From positions 1-36,038 of the forward strand of contig NW_021628644.1 of NCBI RefSeq assembly GCF_900005765.1: a DNA stretch of 36,038 nucleotides. Direction: 5' to 3'. Position 1 is the stretch's first letter, and every line of letters begins with the position of its first letter. Positions 13,201-24,447 of the stretch are shown here, one piece after another. The position numbers and the translations under genes were made by a program. A model generated the notes under the pieces. That model saw only the letters and a list, made by a program, of their open reading frames with translations, searched no databases and was not told the origin of the DNA. Origin of the DNA: Plasmodium relictum. Its lineage: Eukaryota > Apicomplexa > Aconoidasida > Haemosporida > Plasmodiidae.

Positions 13201-14098
13201 TATTGTATATTAATGTTTTTCATCCATTGCATTTTTTTTTTTTTATAAACACTTATTTTTTTTTTCAGGACTTACATTTGAAAACTATGTATATAAAAAA
13301 AGAGAGTACTGTTATATGCATCATTTAAAAATATAATAGTTTATTAAGAAGTTTATAATGATAGATTTATTAAATACATTTATTTTAAATATTTAACAAG
13401 AGGTGCATATGTATATTTTACGTTATTGAGAAATAAATAATAATAATTCATCCTTTATATGTTTGTTAATGTAATATATAAAGCATTGTAAAAATAAAAA
13501 CTTAATAAAAAAAAAGAGATTTTTTTAATGATACAAAAATAATTATTTGTTTCAATTTAAAAAATAGCTACAAAAAGGGAAATAAATGTGTTTTATGACT
13601 AATAAGCGATGATCATAAGCCTATGGAATTTATTATTTTATGTGAATGAATATATTTGTTACACTATGACTCAATTTATGAATTAATGATAATAAATAAA
13701 ACTAAGTTTGCATTATTTATAATAATTATAATGGAGCTCACGTAGTTTTTCTAAATTAACATACAAAAATAGTATATGTATAAAGTAAATAACATATGTT
13801 TTTTATAGGAGAATATAAAGATATATTTTCTTTTGATATTCATTTTTTATAGATTAAAGTAAAAAGAAGACGTTTCAATGAATATAAGTTTATTAATGCT
13901 AATACAATACTCGCTAAAATACATAATGAACAAAATATTAAAATTATGAAATACATTATATAGTATATACTGTTTGTCAGAACGTTTATAATTAAAATGA
14001 AAATGCAGTATTAACAAAGCTAATTTCTATAATCTAAGTATATTCATCTTTTTTTTTCTTTGTAATATGCACTCATTTTTATTAACACTACCTATAAT
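7273..14098. other. 6.8-kb AT-rich region without a recognisable gene
   Basis: The sequence is strongly AT-rich throughout, with homopolymer tracts, notably 24 T at 7448-7471. No open frame of protein-like composition, no splice-linked exon pair and no LTR-like repeat head was found by eye. Short exons could be missed. Confidence 0.5.
7448..7471. repeat. Poly-T tract (24 bases)
   Basis: An uninterrupted run of T, the longest homopolymer seen in the window. Confidence 0.95.
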
Positions 14099-14335
14099 AT
14101 TAGCTGAAATTTTTTAATTTTTTCAGCTCAATTTCCTTTTTCACTGATTCAATCGTTTTTACTCAAGTTATTTAAAATATCTATAATATATTTTTCATAT
14201 TTATCTAATTCTAATAAATTATATTTCATAAATGTTTTTATTTATTTTTTCTCTATTTTTTGTACTATTTTTATACTTTTTTTAATTTTCTATTTAATCT
14301 TACTTTTTTTATAATTAAATTTTTCATAAATAATA
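14099..14335 (-). pseudogene. Decayed coding remnant downstream of exported-protein gene
   Basis: Read on the minus strand, this stretch gives protein-like text interrupted by stops and a frameshift: a lysine-rich start, then MKYNLLELDKYEKYIIDILN and NLSKND, then after a shift IESVKKEIELKKLKNFS and a stop. It begins just past the stop codon of the exported-protein gene at 14369, so it may be a former continuation of that gene or a separate broken exon. The amphipathic Lys/Glu/Leu composition resembles helical domains of Plasmodium exported proteins, but no family can be named. AT-rich DNA can produce such text by chance, hence the low confidence. Confidence 0.35.
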
Positions 14336-14368
14336 TTTATCTCTTTATTCTTGTCTAACCTTGGTCTT

Positions 14369-14925
14369 CTACTTTTCATCTTCATTTTTTGTATCTTCAG
14401 ATTTGTTTTCTTCAGATCCTTCGTCTTTCACATCACATTCAGCATTTTCATTTATCCATTTCTTCAATTCTTCCGTTTCTTTCCTTAATTGTTCCAATTC
14501 AGCTTTTACCTTCTCGTTGTATTCATCTAATTCTTTCTGTTTTCTTTCTCTTTCTTTCTTCTCTTTTTCCCATTTCAATCTCTCTTTTTCACTGGATTCT
14601 TGATAATGTTTTAAAACAGGATCATCACATTCTTCACAACTTTGATATTCCGCTAACTTTCTCGGGTGATATTCACTAAATTTTACTCCAGAAGATACTT
14701 TTTCATAGTGATTTGATACACACTAAAATACAATTTATCAATTGTTTTAAAAAATTTTTTTAGATAAATCTAATTTTAATATAAATATATAATTTATGAT
14801 ATAAATGTAAGAACTTTTTTTATTGGATATTTCCTTACTTGTGACAAAAGACCTAAAATAGAAAAAAATGATATAGAAAAAATAATAGTAGTTTTAAGGT
14901 TTAAATTATATCCGTTTTTAAACAT
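14369..14925 (-). CDS. PEXEL-containing exported protein, coiled-coil, two exons
   Basis: The CDS is the complement of 14839-14925 (exon 1) joined to 14369-14722 (exon 2), 146 residues. Exon 1 starts MFKNGYNLNL, runs into a hydrophobic segment TTIIFSISFFSILGLL (13-28) and ends at a GTAAGG donor. A 116-bp intron ends TTTTAG. The junction falls between codons. Exon 2 opens CVSNHYEKV and carries RKLAE (residues 50-54), a perfect RxLxE PEXEL motif, which marks export to the host cell after plasmepsin V cleavage. A Cys pair follows (CEEC, about 58-61), then a highly charged Glu/Lys coiled coil (about 72-118, with WEKEKKERERKQKELDEY) and an acidic tail ending SEDTKNEDEK. No family domain is recognised. 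The stop is TAG at 14369-14371. Two opposite-strand frames over this gene are shadows. Export is inferred from the motif and gene layout. Confidence 0.82.
14723..14838 (-). other. Intron of the exported-protein gene
   Basis: The donor GTAAGG lies next to exon 1 and the acceptor TTTTAG next to exon 2. The 116-bp AT-rich intron joins the two frames in phase 0. Confidence 0.8.
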
Positions 14926-16275
14926 TTTATTTTGATTTTCCAGATGATAAATAGAACAGTATTTCAAAATTGTACCTTTAACAGCTAAACTTTTTTTTGA
15001 AAAATTACTAATTTTTTTATAAGGTATATTCTATTATTAAAATAAAAATATCTCTTATTTAACAAAAATTTATGCTTAATTTTACTTTTTAGTAAAATCT
15101 ACAATATTACAGTTATTTTAAAATAGGATTACTAATTTTAATATTAAATAAAAAGTAAACTAGGTTTAAATATTGCAAACTAATTCTGTTTGTTTTACTA
15201 TTCTGATGTAAAACTTATTTTAATTATTTTCCTTAATTCATATGCAAATAAAAGGAAAAATATATCTTTATTTTCAAAGCACTAATATTTTTTTGTGCTT
15301 TTCTATCTTCTTTAGCATTAAACACATTTACATATGATTATTTTAAATAACAGTCTTTTTTTTAAAATAACAAAAAAATTTTAAGAGTATTAAAACATTT
15401 TAATAGAATTTTCATAAAATTCATAATAGTATATATATTTATAATTTTAAATTTAGGGTACTAAAAGATTAGTATTTCTAAAAAAAATTTCAAATAAAGC
15501 ATTTAAAGTACCCATTTTTCTCATATATTTCTTTTTATGTTATCGCATGCGAATTCATAATTGTATTATTGAAGTTCCAAATGTTTTTATCTCTAAATTT
15601 CATTTTCTTGATTTTAATCACTAATTTCTCCTTTTTCTATTTATTAACTTTATTTTTTAATTTTTAATAATATAAGGTATATGAATTAATTATACAAATT
15701 TTTTTTCCTTCATATTTTTAATATTATTTATAAATAAATTTGAAATTTGTGATAAAGAAATAAGTTAGCTCAGGTTAAATATGAAAAGTATTTAATAAAA
15801 GTTTATGAAATTCAAAATTTTTCATTATTGTTTTTTACATCAAATTATTAAAAATAAATCTTTGAAAATTTTTTTTTTTTTTTTTAATATTTTGTATGAA
15901 TTATGGCGAATATTTTTTTTTTGGTAAATATATAATTTTATATGATAATTAAAATATATTAATAAAATATAGCTTCATGAATATTTTAAAAAAATTTTTA
16001 GATACTTTGAAAAAAAATTGAAATATATGAAAAAAAAAAAATCAAAGTGTAATAACATGCTAAACATAAATAATCTAGAGTTATTTTAATTAATTCTTTA
16101 AAAAATTATTTTAATAAAACAATTTTTTTACTTTATATTTATTTGGATTTTGTTTACTTTAAAACATAATAATGTTATTTTTAAGGTATATATATTTATA
16201 CGTATATTACACTCTCCTTTTTTTATCCTGTTTTTAAAATTTATGTGCCTTGTTCTCTTTTAATACTTATCAATA

Positions 16276-16309
<34 letters not shown>

Positions 16310-18921
16310 GAAATGAATAACATGTGAAATGAATACATAGTTTTTGAATATTAATATTTACATAAATATTTCAAAATTTTTGAAATATATAGGATATATC
16401 TATGTTATAAAATATTATTTAAATAAATTTTGTTTAATCTTTTTAATGTGAAAAGATAATTGTAAGAACTTTATTTTAGATAAACTATTAATGGAGAATT
16501 AACTATTATTTTCCTATGAATATATTATTTATAGAATAAATTTGGTATAAAATATACATAAGAAGTGTGTTATAAATAAGTTTTATTTTTAAAGAATTAA
16601 TAAAATAAATGTGATTAACATGGAGTTTTCTATGTTTAGGAGAATATGGTTTTAATTAAATAACTAATTATATAGAAAATTAAATTACTTATTAAGTGTA
16701 AAATAAATTACAATTGCTTAATATAATATTTTATAAAGAAAAAAATAAAAATAATGGAATAAATATAAGAGTAATATAAACTGTAACATTTTTGTTAATT
16801 TTATTGATTACACAATAATGATTTTAGGTAAAAAAATTTAATATAAATATTTAAAACATACAAAACTAAGATTGATATTCTGAAAATAATAATATTCCTA
16901 TATCGTATTTAACTATTTTTTTTTTTTTAAATATATATAAGCATATTCATTCTAATTTTGAAATAAAAAATTTACAAATTTAAGCATTTTAATAAAATAT
17001 ATTATATTAAAAATAAAGAGAGGAAAATTTTTTAAAATAAAATAATATATATGTTTTAAACCTTATTCAAGAAAAATTGTTTTACTAATAAAAATAATTC
17101 TAAGAAAAAAAAAAAAAAATATAAAAATAAATAGCTTTATGTTATTTTTCCTAATATTATAGAATATATACAAATATATTTTAAAGAATAATAACTTAAA
17201 GATATGAAGAGTTATATTTAAACTATTATTATTCCAAATAACATAAAATAAAATTACTATTGATTCTACATATAAGTGCAAATTATATTTATTTAAATTA
17301 AGGAAAACATAAATAAACAGTTATAATTTAATTGTATTTATCTGAAATATAACAAAATATATTCGTGTATTTATTTAATAAATTTATATTAAATTTAAAA
17401 TAAAATTGAAATAAAGTGAAAATTTAATTATATATATGTTGATAAATTAATAATTTTTTTTCATTTTATTTTGATTAAAGACAAATGAAAATATAAGGAA
17501 TATATCGCATACATTATTCATAATAAATAATATATATAGCATAATTTAAATTTTATAAAAAATATATTATTTTGTTTATTTGCTATTTTTTACAATTGTA
17601 AAAAAAATTAAAAGAAAAAATTCAATATGAACAAATTTCATTTTATATTTTTAAAAATATGTAGTTATTTATACACACCTTTTTTTCAGTTGAAATATTT
17701 TTATTTGATATATGATTTTTCAATGAATAATTTTATCCTTTTTTAATTTAATATATTTTAATTTATTTTATCTTTTTATTTTATTAATGTTACTCTGAAT
17801 TATTCAACATAAAACTACCTTATTTTTAAAAGTATTGTTTATATTATTAAAAAAAGGAAGCTGATATATGTTCATTAAATATAATAAGAAAATATATGTT
17901 TAAGTAAACATAGTATATACAATTTTATTTTATCTTTAATTATATCGTTATATTTATGTGTCTCTATGAAATAAAAAGCATAATAAAAATATTTTTTCTT
18001 CATAAATTTTTTGTTTTTATATATTATTACTAAAAAGGAAAAAGTTTAAATAATAAGTTTAATTTTTTTTTTTTTTTATATGAAAAGAGAAATAAATTAA
18101 AATACAATGAAATATGCTACAATAAAACAAACAAATTATATAAATAAAGTGGTAAAAGTGTAATAAAAAAAAAAAAAAAAAGATTATAATGAATTAAAAT
18201 AAAAAATTATATTATAAAAATATGGAAAATTTGTTTCTTGATACTAAGAATTATATGTTATACATTCACAAACTCTTTTAATGTAAAAATAAAAATGTTT
18301 TTCATTATTACGTATATACACTAACTTTTAAAATAATAATATTATGTATAATTACTATTTTATATTTACTTTTTTTTATATAAAATGAAGACCTTAAAAA
18401 AATATTTAAGTTTCTATTATAAATTAAATAGTTTTATATTCATATTGCAATAATTTTAGTTTCTAAAAATATCTAAATTTAAATGAAGAATTCGGTTTAT
18501 TATTAAAGGAAAAAATATAAAAACTTTTTAAGTTAATCTGCAGCTATATCAAATAGATTAATGATGGATTTTCATATACGAAGGAAAAAAGAAAAGAAAA
18601 CAACATGGGATATTTATTTAGAAATTTATCGCCTGAACAATAATTAAGTTATTTCTATGTGAAATTGAAAAGTAAAGTACTTAGATAAAGTAATAATTAA
18701 AGTTATTGATAAAACAAGTAGGAACTTTGTAGAAAAAAATTTCTTAACACTAAAATATAAAATAAGAAAAAAGTATCATGATATACTAAGATTATGAATA
18801 TTTATGTAAAGATATAAAATGAAAATGATATGTAAAACTTTGTTTAAGATAAAGCGGATATTGTAACCATTTATTGTTTATATAAATTTTAATAAAAATA
18901 TTTCATAGATATTTCAGTAAA
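14926..18921. other. 4-kb AT-rich region without a recognisable gene
   Basis: Only AT-rich text, homopolymer runs and a TA microsatellite are seen. The first few hundred bases are upstream of the minus-strand exported-protein gene and presumably hold its promoter. Confidence 0.5.
16280..16308. repeat. (TA)n microsatellite
   Basis: About 14 perfect TA units in a row. Confidence 0.9.
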
Positions 18922-19557
18922 TGATTTATTAATTGCCCGTTCAATGACTTTACTAAAGTATTGAACAAGCAAATTAATAAAGAGCATGTAAAGATTTCTT
19001 TACTAATTTTTCTTATTGTAAAATTATGATTGTGCTACTAGTATGTAAATTTTATACATATAATTTACTTAACTGAGCAATTATTGTTTAATAGGAAATT
19101 ATTAATATTAATAAAATTACACTCTTATTTTTTTTATTAAAAATTTAAATTATTTCTTAAAAAATATTGATTATATAAAATAACTAATTAAAATAAAAAA
19201 TAAATTTAAGTTATAGTTAATTGTATTTTAAAAATACGTAAAAATCTAATATTAGTGAAGACATAATACTTTTTGTTTTTCTTTTTAATTTCGGATTTAT
19301 TTTTTATTTTAAAAATTAATTGTATTTGACAACAAAAATTTTATAAAAACATTTCCACTTAAAACATTATCATTATGAATTTAAAAAAAAAAAAATAAAT
19401 CTTTTTTTTTTTTAAATGAGTAAAAATAAATTCAACAAAAAGAACATATAAGCAAAAAAAAAAAAATTGTCTTTTTTTTTTAGCTAGCATATGCATGACT
19501 AACTCGTTTTCCGTATGAATAAATATTATATAAAAGATAAATATCTTTTATTATCCA
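18922..19557 (+). mobile_element. Solo LTR-like repeat, family E, full length
   Basis: This 636-bp noncoding unit begins TGATTTATTAATTG and ends TTTTATTATCCA, i.e. TG...CA. The head hairpin has arms GTTCAAT (18938) and ATTGAAC around the conserved loop GACTTTACTAAAGT, enclosed by TTATTAA/TTAATAA. The family E body (TTACTTAACTGAGC, TTTTTAATTTCGGATT, poly-A/T tracts) is shared with the copies at 27059 and 30070. The tail holds CTAGCATATGCATGACTAACTC, similar to the family A tail. The flanks are GTAAA on the left and ATCGG on the right, so no target duplication is preserved here. The broken coding region starts immediately to the right. Confidence 0.7.
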
Positions 19558-20425
19558 ATCGGTCACAACATCTTTAATATTATCTTCTTTTCCTCTAAAG
19601 TTTTGTGTCAACATACTTATATTAAATGACTTATCATACTACAATTATCACACATTTTATTGCAATATAAGCAATTCATTTTAATATGATCTTTTCAAAC
19701 GGAAGAAATACATTCATTGGAATAAGCAACATTAATACTTTTCATTCCCATATTATCTATTTCTTTAACATCATGTTCTCTGAAATAGTTAGTAAAATTC
19801 ATCTTAATAGAAATTTTTCTAAATCTTGCATTTAATTCATAACTTAATAAACTTCCATATCTTGGCCTTTGTTTAACGGAATCGGTTCCCTCATGTATAT
19901 TGAATATCTTTATCTAAAACCATTCAAAGACATATGTAAGTTAAAAAATTAGATTCTCTAAAATATAACTCCTAATATATATATTTACCAATAAACTAAT
20001 TTATAGCTTTCGATGTTCTGTTCTCATGTCAAGTTTTATGAGCCTCAAAAAATAGCTTATATTTTTCCTTCACATCCATTAATATGGATCTTTTCAATTG
20101 AATCTATAGCTGTATAATATATTTTATTTCTTCGTTAGGTGCAATTAATACCAACTTATTTTGGAATAAGCAGAAGGAATGCCCTTTTAACCGATGTACA
20201 TGTATCAATTTTAGACCATTTCAATTTTACTACTTCTCTTTAAATTCTTTGAACTATTTAAAATTGTCCTTTAAAGATATTTCTCTAATTTTTGATAACC
20301 ATCGGAAATTATTGACTTATTTGCATCATCATCTTTCTTGATTATAAACTTGTGAGCTCTACTTAAATTATTTATTTCGTAGAAAATTTTAAAATTTAAC
20401 TTCTCTAATTCCTTATCCATTATAA
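19484..20425 (-). pseudogene. Broken protein-coding gene, family unknown
   Basis: Composition here is less AT-rich than the surroundings and the minus strand reads as protein in pieces. From 20423 it reads MDKELEKLNFKIFYEINN, LSRAHKFIIKKDDDANKSII and SDGYQKLEKYL, then a stop. After frame changes come LKWSKIDTCTSVKRAFLLLI, NKLVLIAPNEEIKYI and KRSILMDVKEKYKLFFEAHK. A GTAAAT donor near 19990 and a TTTTAG acceptor near 19918 suggest an intron. Beyond it lie NIHEGTDSVKQRPRYGSLLS, YELNARFRKISIKMNF, a stop, and a Cys cluster CLYCNKMCDNC. A further frameshift leads to QNFRGKEDNIKDVVTDW, whose frame runs on into the neighbouring LTR-like repeat until a TAA near 19484. At least three stops or frameshifts make it a pseudogene unless introns explain some of them. 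I do not recognise the family. No reverse transcriptase or integrase motif is visible. Confidence 0.55.
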
Positions 20426-21657
20426 TGTAATTGCTAATCTAATGGGGTTATACTTGCATCATTTCAGAATATACTGCCACTGTCTTCAATTGTTTCAATA
20501 ATTAGTCGTTTTAATAATTTTAAGGTAATTTAAACAGTCGATTTTATAAAGAACATGCTGATAAATCTCTACTGAGTTCATTTATTATGAAATTACTATA
20601 AGTAATTACATTTTTATTTTAAAATAATTATTAATATAATATAAAATAAAGAACATCTCTTTTATCTATTTTATTTGTTTTAAAATATTAATTTCAGTTT
20701 TTTGTCATAAACATTTTTATTCACTCACGAAATTTGCTTATTTATTCAAAATGAAAAGTTCTGAAAAAATACATAATTTTGCATAAAAAAAAAGTATAAA
20801 AAAAAATAAAACTAATTTTTATAAAAATTAACACATACATTTTACTAGTTTTTCTTTCTATTTTTATTGTATATCTTTCTACAGAAATAAATCTGCAGAT
20901 GCATTTTTGTACATATCTATTCCTATAATAAAAGATTGTTGCACATATTTTAGTATGCATATCACTATGCATTCATTTTGCTAGTGTCTTGCGTGCGTTA
21001 ATAACATTTATATGCTATATTTAGTTATTTTAAAAGATAAAAAAGTAAATAGAAATCTTTATTTACTATTATTGTACATTTTTACGTTCATTTTTCTAAT
21101 ACGCATCAAATAACACACATCACGTCAAAATTTTATTTTTTCACCAAGAAAAAAATTAAAAAAAAATAAAGAGGATTATTATTCATGTGTAGATTTGCTT
21201 TTACATAATTTTTCTTTTAGTCAGAGTTATATAAAATAAAAAAAAAGAAATGCTAATTTTTTTTTAATTATATAATCTACATTCAATGTAGAGTACACAT
21301 TTTATCTAAACTCGCATATTATAGTGTATATATTTTTAATGTACATATTTTCCAATAATAGTGGTAAACAAAGGATTCCTCTTTTTAGTTTTCAAAATAA
21401 TGAAACCTAGAATGTAAACGTTATAAATAGATGTAAAGTACTAGAAAATGCATGTATAAAGATATGTATACTAATATATATGTAACAATATTTTATATAA
21501 AAATGGTTATGCTTTTGTAGAAAGATATATTATAAGAATAGAAGGAAAAACTAGCAAAATGTGTATGCTAATTTTTATGAAAAAAAATTAATTTTAATTT
21601 TTTTAAAGATAATTTTTTTTAATTTTTTTTTTTATTTAGATTGTTTATTTTGAGTAA
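20426..21657. other. AT-rich intergenic stretch
   Basis: The part up to about 20580 may belong to the 5' end of the broken gene on the minus strand. The rest shows no gene. A 76-codon minus-strand frame at 20742-20972 has a Phe/Ile-rich composition and no supporting features, so I did not call it. Confidence 0.45.
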
Positions 21658-21662
21658 GTAAA

Positions 21663-22175
21663 TGATTTATTAATTGGATACTCAAAGACTTGGATAAAAG
21701 TAATGAATATCCAAGTTAGTAAAGAGCAAATTTTAGGACTCCTTTATAATTTTGTATTATAGATTATAAAATTATAATATATAATACAAAATTAATAAAA
21801 TCACTTTAAGAAAATAAAAGTCTATAAAAGTTAAATAAAATAAAAGCAATCCACTTTCTGTTCTTTTCTTTTTCAATCTCTCTCCCCAAAAAAAGATATA
21901 AAAAATTTTTTTGTAAATAAATAAAAAAAAAAGACATAATATAATCATAACCGAGATGTATCTTAAAAAAAAAAAAGTAATTAGGCACACTAAATTGATC
22001 AAGGTTCTAGTATCTTGACTTTTTGCATGCAATGCATTCCTAGAGAAGACATAATTATTTAAGTTTTAAATACTTATTTGATACTATGAAATTAACTACA
22101 AACATATATATAAGTTTTATTAAGACAAACCTTAAACTGTATATTAATTAAGGAAATTAATTTATTCATCGACCA
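21663..22175 (+). mobile_element. Solo LTR-like repeat, family C, with GTAAA target duplication
   Basis: This 513-bp noncoding unit begins TGATTTATTAATTGGATACT and ends TCATCGACCA. It is bracketed by GTAAA at 21658-21662 and GTAAA at 22176-22180, a 5-bp target-site duplication. The head hairpin arms TTGGATACTC and GAATATCCAA enclose AAAGACTTGGATAAAAGTAAT. The rest is shared with the copy at 23952, including TTTTAGGACTCCTTTATAAT, the inverted pair TTTTGTATTATA/TATAATACAAAA and the tail TCAAGGTTCTA. Short open frames inside it (21772-22032) are not genes. TG...CA ends with 5-bp duplications are typical of LTR-retroelement integration. Confidence 0.82.
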
Positions 22176-22327
22176 GTAAACAAAAATCTATGAGAGATTA
22201 AAAATATTTACATTAAACTATTTTATAATAAATAAGATTATTAGAGATTTATTTTCATTCTTTTTATTAATTTCACTGTTTAAAATGCATTGAAAGTATT
22301 CAAACTATTACTTAATAAATGAATACT

Positions 22328-22949
22328 TGATTTGCTAATTGCCCGTTTAATGACTTTTCTAGAGAATTAAACAAACAAATTAATAAAGAGCATGTATAAA
22401 TAAATATACGTTTTTAAAAATATATATATATACTTGTTTTTATTATATATATATAATGGTTCTTATGATGCTTGCTATTTGATTTGAATTAAATTTTTAT
22501 GCACCTTTTAATAAACATACTAAATTGTTATAAAGTAGTTTTTATTTACAAAGAATAAGTATATTCTTTTAATTAAAAACACACACACTTAATTTATAAC
22601 AAGTGACAAAAATTAAACTCTAATTTATTTAATGTTATTAAAAAAAAATATACATTGAATATTACATAAACATCATATTTTTATCGATTAAATTTTCAGG
22701 TAAAAATTAATTATCTAATTAATTTTTTTGAATAAATGTTCACCCCAAAAAAAAAATTAAAAAAAAATAATTTAATTTTTTTTTTTAATTACAAAGATGT
22801 ATATCAAATAAAATAAACAAACAAACAAAAAATAACTTTATATTTTTTTTTTTTTTTAACTAGCATCAGTGTATGGTTGACTTGTATATACACGACTAGT
22901 AAACTAACTTAATGTACTACAAAAAGTTAATAATATCTTTTATTAACCA
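22328..22949 (+). mobile_element. Solo LTR-like repeat, family A, full length
   Basis: This 622-bp unit begins TGATTTGCTAATTGCCCG and ends TTTTATTAACCA. It has the head hairpin (GTTTAAT ... ATTAAAC), the AATAAAGAGCATG follow-on, the middle block AAAGAATAAGTATATTCTTT, the AATTACAAAGATGTATAT block and the tail CTAGCATCAGTGTATGGTTG. It finishes with a terminal hairpin AGTTAATAATATCTTTTATTAACC. The flanks are ATACT and ATAAC, three of five identical, so a duplication is at best decayed. Confidence 0.72.
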
Positions 22950-22954
22950 ATAAC

Positions 22955-23167
22955 AAGTACTATTGAAAAATGGTATTAAAATAAAATAACATATAAAATG
23001 AATTTGTTTTATTTTATGTTATATAGATAGTTATATAAAGAGTATATAATTATTTGTGTTATGTGACTTTATTATAAGTAAAATTAGTAAAAGATTCCCT
23101 GCGTGCTCTTTATTAATTTGACTTTAAAAATAATACAAAATTATTCAAACAAACAATTAATAAATCA
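22955..23167 (-). mobile_element. LTR-like repeat fragment, family E head
   Basis: On the minus strand this reads as the head of family E: TGATTTATTAATTG at 23167, a modified hairpin, AATAAAGAGCACGC, then TTTACTAATTTTACTTATAAT, which parallels 18980-19020. The body is lost or too diverged, so the low-coordinate end is approximate. Confidence 0.5.
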
Positions 23168-23197
23168 AATATATATATTTAAAAAAATAAATAAATA

Positions 23198-23285
23198 AAA
23201 TAAAATAAAATAAAATAAAATAAAATAAAATAAAATAAAATAAAATAAAATAAAATAAAATAAAATAAAATGAAATAAAATAAAA
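23198..23285 (+). repeat. (TAAAA)n pentanucleotide repeat
   Basis: About 17 units of TAAAA in tandem with one interruption (TGAAA near 23271). It lies between an E-head fragment and a family A copy. Confidence 0.93.
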
Positions 23286-23337
23286 TATGCATAGAAGTAA
23301 AAATTGTGTAACATTTTTTTTTGAGATTTTATATTAT

Positions 23338-24447
23338 TGTTTTATTAATTGCCCGTTTAATGACTTTGCTAGAGTATTAAACAAACAAATTAATAAAGAG
23401 TATGTATAACTAAGTATACGTTTATATATATATTCGTTTTTATTATATATATATATATATATAATTTTCTTATGATCTATAATATTTAATCTGAGTTAAA
23501 TTTTACTGAATCTTTTAATAGACCTATTAATTGTTAAAAATGAGTTTTTATTTACAAATAATTAGTATCTTCTTTTAATTAAAAACATACAAACAAATTA
23601 TAACAATTAATAATGTCAAAACTTTAAATTATTCAATGTTATTTCAAAAATATACATTGAATATTACATAAACATTATTCTTTTATCTCTTAAGTTTTAA
23701 TAAGTAAAAATTAAAACTTTATTTAATTTTTAGAACACAAAAGCCAAAAACACAACAAAAAAAAAATAATTTCAACAACAATAAAAAAAAATATATTTAT
23801 TTTAATTTATATTTTTTTTTAATTGCAAAGATGTATATATTTATAAATAAACAAACAAAAAAAAAAATAACTTTCATTTTTTTTTTTTTTTTAACTAGCA
23901 TCAGTGCATGGCTAATTTGTATGTACACAAGTAGTAAACTAGCTTAGTGTATGATTTATTAATTGGATATTCAAAGACTTGGATAAAAGTAATGAATATC
24001 CAAGTTAATAAAGAGCAAATTTTAGGACTCCTTTATAATTTTGTATTATAGATTTTATTTATAATACAAAATTAATTAAATCACCAAAATTTTTAAAATC
24101 TATAAAAGTTCAAAAAAAAAAATTAAAAGCAATTCACATGCTAACCTTTTTCCATTTAATTTCTCCTCTCTCAAAATATTTTTCTTTTTTTTTTTCCAAA
24201 AAAAAATTAAAAAAAAAATAGAAAAAAAGACATAATTATAACCGATATTTGTCTTAAAAAAAATATATAATTAGACACATTAAGTTAGTCAAGGTTCTAA
24301 TAGCTTATTTTTTTAACATGCAATATTTTCCTAAAGAAGACATAGTTATTTAAATTTTAAATATTTTAAATGCATATTAATTAAGGGCAATGGATTTATT
24401 CATTGACCAGTGTACTACAAAAGGTTAATAACAAATTTTATTAACCA
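23338..24447 (+). mobile_element. Family A LTR-like repeat, interrupted by a family C copy
   Basis: The unit begins TGTTTTATTAATTGCCCG and ends TTTTATTAACCA. It is split at 23951/24410 by a complete family C copy. Without that insertion and one GTGTA it is 647 bp and aligns end to end with the copy at 22328, including CTAGCATCAGTGCATGGC and the terminal hairpin GGTTAATAACAAATTTTATTAACC. The left flank is ATTAT and the right flank GCATT, so this inner boundary has no duplication. A second AACCA end at 24620 is followed by ATTAT, which would match if the composite 23338-24620 is one insertion. Confidence 0.72.
23952..24409 (+). mobile_element. Solo LTR-like repeat, family C, inserted in family A, GTGTA duplication
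   Basis: This 458-bp unit runs from TGATTTATTAATTGGATATT to TCATTGACCA. It sits inside the tail of a family A copy exactly between CTTAGTGTA and GTGTACTACAAAAGG. Uninterrupted copies read TTAGTATAGTACAAAAGG or TTAATGTACTACAAAAAG at this place, so GTGTA (23947-23951 and 24410-24414) is a duplicated target. The head hairpin has a perfect 10-bp stem, TTGGATATTC/GAATATCCAA. This is the clearest demonstration that the units are mobile. Confidence 0.87.

Noticed and set aside
17063-17281. 72-codon minus-strand frame
   Set aside because: Low-complexity Ile/Phe/Lys text typical of AT-rich spacers.
20742-20972. 76-codon minus-strand frame starting MHSDMHTKIC
   Set aside because: Somewhat more varied composition at the start, but it decays into Phe/Ile-rich text, with no motif and no splice-linked PEXEL exon.
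21772-22032. 86-codon minus-strand frame
   Set aside because: It falls wholly inside the family C LTR-like unit and is broken in the second copy at 23952.
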